Assembly (NCBI GenBank): GCA_018714105.1
Contig: DVNW01000024.1
Location: 62,001-126,000 of the forward strand
DNA length: 64,000 bases
DNA from: Candidatus Faecicola pullistercoris
GTDB taxonomy: Bacteria; Bacillota; Clostridia; Christensenellales; CAG-917
Reading direction: 5' to 3'
Part shown: in pieces, positions 61,672-64,000 of the stretch
How positions within the stretch are numbered: the stretch's first letter is position 1
How the letters are laid out: every line of letters begins with the position of its first letter
Program-made: the position numbers and the translations under genes
The notes under the pieces: generated by a model
The model's database searches: none
What the model was told of the DNA's origin: nothing
The model's input: the letters and a program-made list of their open reading frames with translations, nothing else

Positions 61672-61708
61672 ATGGTATATATGCGACGACAACAAAAAGG
61701 AGATCGTT

Positions 61709-62758
61709 ATGGGTTTTATTAAAAGACAACTTCTTAAAGTTATAGAATGGCTTGACGAAAGCAGCGATACCATCGTTTACAGGTACGACGTACCCGACAG
61801 ATACGCGATTATGAAGGGTTCTCAGCTTACGGTAAGAGAATCGCAGGTCGCCGTGTTTGTGGTGGAAGGCAAAATCGCGGACGTATTTACGCCCGGAAGA
61901 TACAGGCTGTCTACCGAAAACCTGCCTATACTTACCTGGCTCTGTTCCTGGAAATACGCCTTTGAAACCCCGTTTACCGGAGAGGTTTATTTTGTAAATA
62001 CAAAACAGTTTATCGACCAGAAATGGGGGACGGCTAACCCCGTTATGATGCGCGACGCCGATTTCGGAGTTATCAGGCTGAGGGGCTACGGCATTTATTC
62101 GTTCAGAGTGCAGGACGCAGGAAAGCTGATGAAAGAACTTTCCAGCACCAACAAGGTGTTCAAAACCGAGGACGTTTCCGACCAGCTCAGGAAAATGATA
62201 GTTTCCAACATCACCGACGTTATAGCCGAGGCTAAAATCCCCGCGCTCGATCTGGCCATGCACTATACCGAACTTTCCGAAATGACAATGAAGGAACTCG
62301 GAGGAAAGTTCGAGGAGTACGGTATCGAACTGACGGGCTTTTACATAGAAAATCTTTCGCTCCCGCCCGAAGTGGAGAAAATGCTGGACGAAAGGACTTC
62401 TATGGGCGTTATCGGGGACAAAATAGGTACTTATACGCAGTTTCAGGCGGCTCAGGCCATGCGTGAGGCCGCGAACAATCCTTCGGGAGGACTGGCCGGC
62501 GCGGGCGTAGGTCTGGGCGCGGGACTGGGTATGGCGGGTATTTTTACAGAAGCCATTAAAAACGCGAAGGACGCACCTTCCAAACCTGCCGCAAACGCCG
62601 CCGCAAGCTGTCCTAAATGCGGAGCCGCCGTGAGCGCGAAGGCAAAATTCTGCCCCGAATGCGGAGAAAAACTAGCGGCTAAAAAGTTCTGTCCCGAATG
62701 CGGACACGAGTGCAAGGCTTCGGCTAAATTCTGTCCCGAATGCGGAACTAAATTCTGA
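61709..62758 (+). CDS. SPFH-domain protein with C-terminal double zinc ribbon (YdjI-like)
   Basis: A protein of 349 residues. Residues about 25-240 form an SPFH/band-7 domain (ESQVAVFVVEGKIADVFTPGRYRLSTENLP … FGVIRLRGYGIYSFRVQDAG … IENLSLPPEVEKMLDERTSMG, shown in parts). A Gly/Ala-rich stretch at about 260-280 is followed by two zinc ribbons with four CPxCG pairs at the C-terminus. This is the plan of Bacillus subtilis YdjI, which with YdjG and YdjH places PspA at the membrane under stress. The next gene fits YdjG, eight bases downstream. No PspA gene is in the window. Start behind AAGGAGATCGTT. Confidence 0.85.
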   Translation: MGFIKRQLLKVIEWLDESSDTIVYRYDVPDRYAIMKGSQLTVRESQVAVFVVEGKIADVFTPGRYRLSTENLPILTWLCSWKYAFETPFTGEVYFVNTKQFIDQKWGTANPVMMRDADFGVIRLRGYGIYSFRVQDAGKLMKELSSTNKVFKTEDVSDQLRKMIVSNITDVIAEAKIPALDLAMHYTELSEMTMKELGGKFEEYGIELTGFYIENLSLPPEVEKMLDERTSMGVIGDKIGTYTQFQAAQAMREAANNPSGGLAGAGVGLGAGLGMAGIFTEAIKNAKDAPSKPAANAAASCPKCGAAVSAKAKFCPECGEKLAAKKFCPECGHECKASAKFCPECGTKF

Positions 62759-62766
62759 TTATTGAT

Positions 62767-63843
62767 ATGGCAGAAGATGTAGTCAACGGCCAAATCAGCC
62801 GTACAGACGTAGTTAAATGTTCCGCTTGCGGCGCCGATATGATTTTCGACGTCGAGTCGGGCAAGCTCAAATGCCCCTATTGCGGCACCTCGGACGACGT
62901 AGAAGCTAACGCTTTCGAAAACGAAAGGGATTTTAACTCTTTCGACGAGTCCCTGATAAGCAAGGAAGAGGGAACGGTTACTTACAGATGCCCGAACTGC
63001 CATGCCGAAACCGTTATGCGGGAGTTCGGCGCGTCGGCAAAATGTCCTTTCTGCGGGGCTACCAATATTATTGCGCTGGAGGATATGCCCGGGCTTAAAC
63101 CGGACGCCATTCTGCCTTTCAAAGTTACAAAGGATGAGGCCTCGGCACGAAGCAAAAAATGGGTAAGAGGTAAGCTGTTCGCTCCCTCTTCGCTTAAAAA
63201 AATATTCGCGCCCGATAAGATGGAACCCGTCTATCAGCCCGCTTTTTCTTTCGATTCGGACACTGTGTCGAGATACGACGGCAGGCTTGGCGAGGACTAT
63301 ACCGTTACCGTGGGCACGGGTAAAAACAGGCGTACGGAAACCCGTACCAGATGGTACTACGTTCACGGAAACCATCTTAAAAATTTCACGAACTTGGTTA
63401 TAGAGGCCAGCCCGCATCTCGATCAGAAACAGATGGACAAAATAGGCCCGTTCGATATCTTTAATTCGGTGGAATACAACAAGGAATTCCTCGCGGGGTT
63501 CATGGCCGAACGCCACGATATTTCGGTAAACGACGGCTTCGCCGTGGCAAAAAACAAAATGGACGCCGAAATAAGAAGCGAAATTATCGCACAGTACAAC
63601 GCGGACAGGGTAGACTATCTGAACGTGGATACCAAGCATACGCGTACAGCATTCAAGAATATGCTTCTTCCCGTGTATTGCTGCACTTTTAAATTCAAAA
63701 GCAAGGTGTATAACTATTTCGTCAACGGCCGTACGGGCAGGGTCAACGGGAAAACGCCCCTTTCGCCCTGGAAAGTCGGTATCGCCGTCGTTATCGGAAT
63801 CGCTTTGCTGTTCGGAATTTATAAAATACTTACCGGTAACTAA
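62767..63843 (+). CDS. TFIIB-type zinc-ribbon membrane protein (YdjG-like)
   Basis: A protein of 358 residues. Two N-terminal zinc ribbons: CSACGADM…CPYCG and CPNCHAET…CPFCG. A central domain of about 220 residues (LPFKVTKDEASARSKKWVRG … YYVHGNHLKNFTNLVIEASPHLD, in parts) precedes one membrane helix near the C-terminus (VGIAVVIGIALLFGIYKIL). The match to the YdjG group of membrane-stress proteins is by architecture and by its neighbour, the SPFH protein. The central domain has no catalytic motif I can name; annotation of such proteins as primosomal helicases is a domain-naming artefact. Confidence 0.8.
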   Translation: MAEDVVNGQISRTDVVKCSACGADMIFDVESGKLKCPYCGTSDDVEANAFENERDFNSFDESLISKEEGTVTYRCPNCHAETVMREFGASAKCPFCGATNIIALEDMPGLKPDAILPFKVTKDEASARSKKWVRGKLFAPSSLKKIFAPDKMEPVYQPAFSFDSDTVSRYDGRLGEDYTVTVGTGKNRRTETRTRWYYVHGNHLKNFTNLVIEASPHLDQKQMDKIGPFDIFNSVEYNKEFLAGFMAERHDISVNDGFAVAKNKMDAEIRSEIIAQYNADRVDYLNVDTKHTRTAFKNMLLPVYCCTFKFKSKVYNYFVNGRTGRVNGKTPLSPWKVGIAVVIGIALLFGIYKILTGN

Positions 63844-63869
63844 AATTTCATATAAAGGAGACTTTTATT

Positions 63870-64000
63870 ATGGCTAAAATTTCAAAAGAAATGCTCATCG
63901 CAGACGCTTTGAAGGCCGCTAAAAACCCCGAAGCTCTCGCTGACGTTCTGTTTTCTTACGGTATGCATTGTCTGGGTTGCGCGCTCGCTCACGGAGAAAC
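63870..64000 (+). CDS. DUF1858 redox-disulfide protein (cut by window edge)
   Basis: The first 43 codons are visible, starting MAKISKEMLIADAL behind AAGGAG with nine bases spacing. The segment SYGMHCLGCALAHGET is the signature of the DUF1858 or hybrid-cluster-protein-associated redox-disulfide family, with a CxxC pair on a small helical domain. Such proteins are about 65-75 residues long and are thought to act in anaerobic redox or nitrosative stress handling. It follows the YdjG-like gene by 26 bases. Confidence 0.82.
   Translation, partial: MAKISKEMLIADALKAAKNPEALADVLFSYGMHCLGCALAHGE

Noticed and set aside
62767..63843. Primosomal helicase-type annotation of the zinc-ribbon protein
   Set aside because: No Walker A/B or helicase motifs; only zinc ribbons and a C-terminal membrane helix are present.

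Overview
The window looks like chromosome of an uncultured, saccharolytic, anaerobic Clostridia-type Firmicute, possibly a gut or rumen Christensenellales-like lineage (inference). Evidence: sigma-A promoters with near-consensus boxes, strong GGAGG ribosome sites, a GlgC/GlgD pair of the clostridial type, a rubrerythrin with the rubredoxin domain first (typical of clostridia), a perfect CIRCE element, lipoprotein-type export signals, no outer-membrane genes, and many glycoside hydrolases. I saw no rRNA, tRNA, CRISPR array, insertion sequence or phage gene.

Layout. 1-2.5 kb (minus strand): a promoter-driven cluster of a small secreted protein with a frame-broken signal peptide and two FtsX-like membrane proteins, then a DUF308-like membrane protein. 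2.7-6.2 kb (plus): a GH18 lipoprotein and a two-component system. 6.4-10.9 kb: a tight operon of a small membrane protein, GPH sugar symporter, metallophosphoesterase, HAD phosphatase and EamA transporter. 11-12.6 kb: a GH29 fucosidase lipoprotein with a LacI-type operator in its promoter. 12.6-14 kb (minus): MATE transporter. 14.2-15.5 kb: a degenerate shikimate-kinase-like protein with a glutamate-5-kinase-like protein. 15.7-25.7 kb: a complete glycogen locus, glgB-glgC-glgD-glgA-glgP plus a GH13 enzyme. 26.5-27.7 kb: PerR-like regulator and reverse rubrerythrin behind a promoter carrying both a Fur-type dyad and a CIRCE element. 27.8-30.5 kb (minus): ApgM-type phosphoglycerate mutase and an O-antigen-ligase-like protein. 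30.6-34.3 kb: cytoplasmic GH127 and GH2 enzymes. 34.4-36.8 kb: bPH protein, thioesterase, TetR regulator with a membrane protein. 36.9-41.6 kb: an amino-sugar operon (GH20, DUF4380-like, ROK, PIG-L deacetylase). 41.6-43 kb: a gene-poor gap.

43-61.6 kb is the outstanding feature: one uninterrupted 18.6-kb gene for a 6,202-residue predicted lipoprotein. It has about 15 diverged copies of a beta-rich module of roughly 255-380 residues, Asp/Ala/Ser/Gly/Thr-rich linkers, three embedded copies of a second small repeat, and a C-terminal stalk of Ig-like repeats. Downstream lie an SPFH protein and a zinc-ribbon membrane protein resembling the Bacillus YdjI/YdjG pair, then a DUF1858 redox protein cut by the window end.

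Together the genes describe a cell that exports some glycosidases as lipoproteins, imports oligosaccharides and finishes their breakdown in the cytoplasm, stores glucose as glycogen, and guards against oxygen and heat. The giant protein has no function I can assign.
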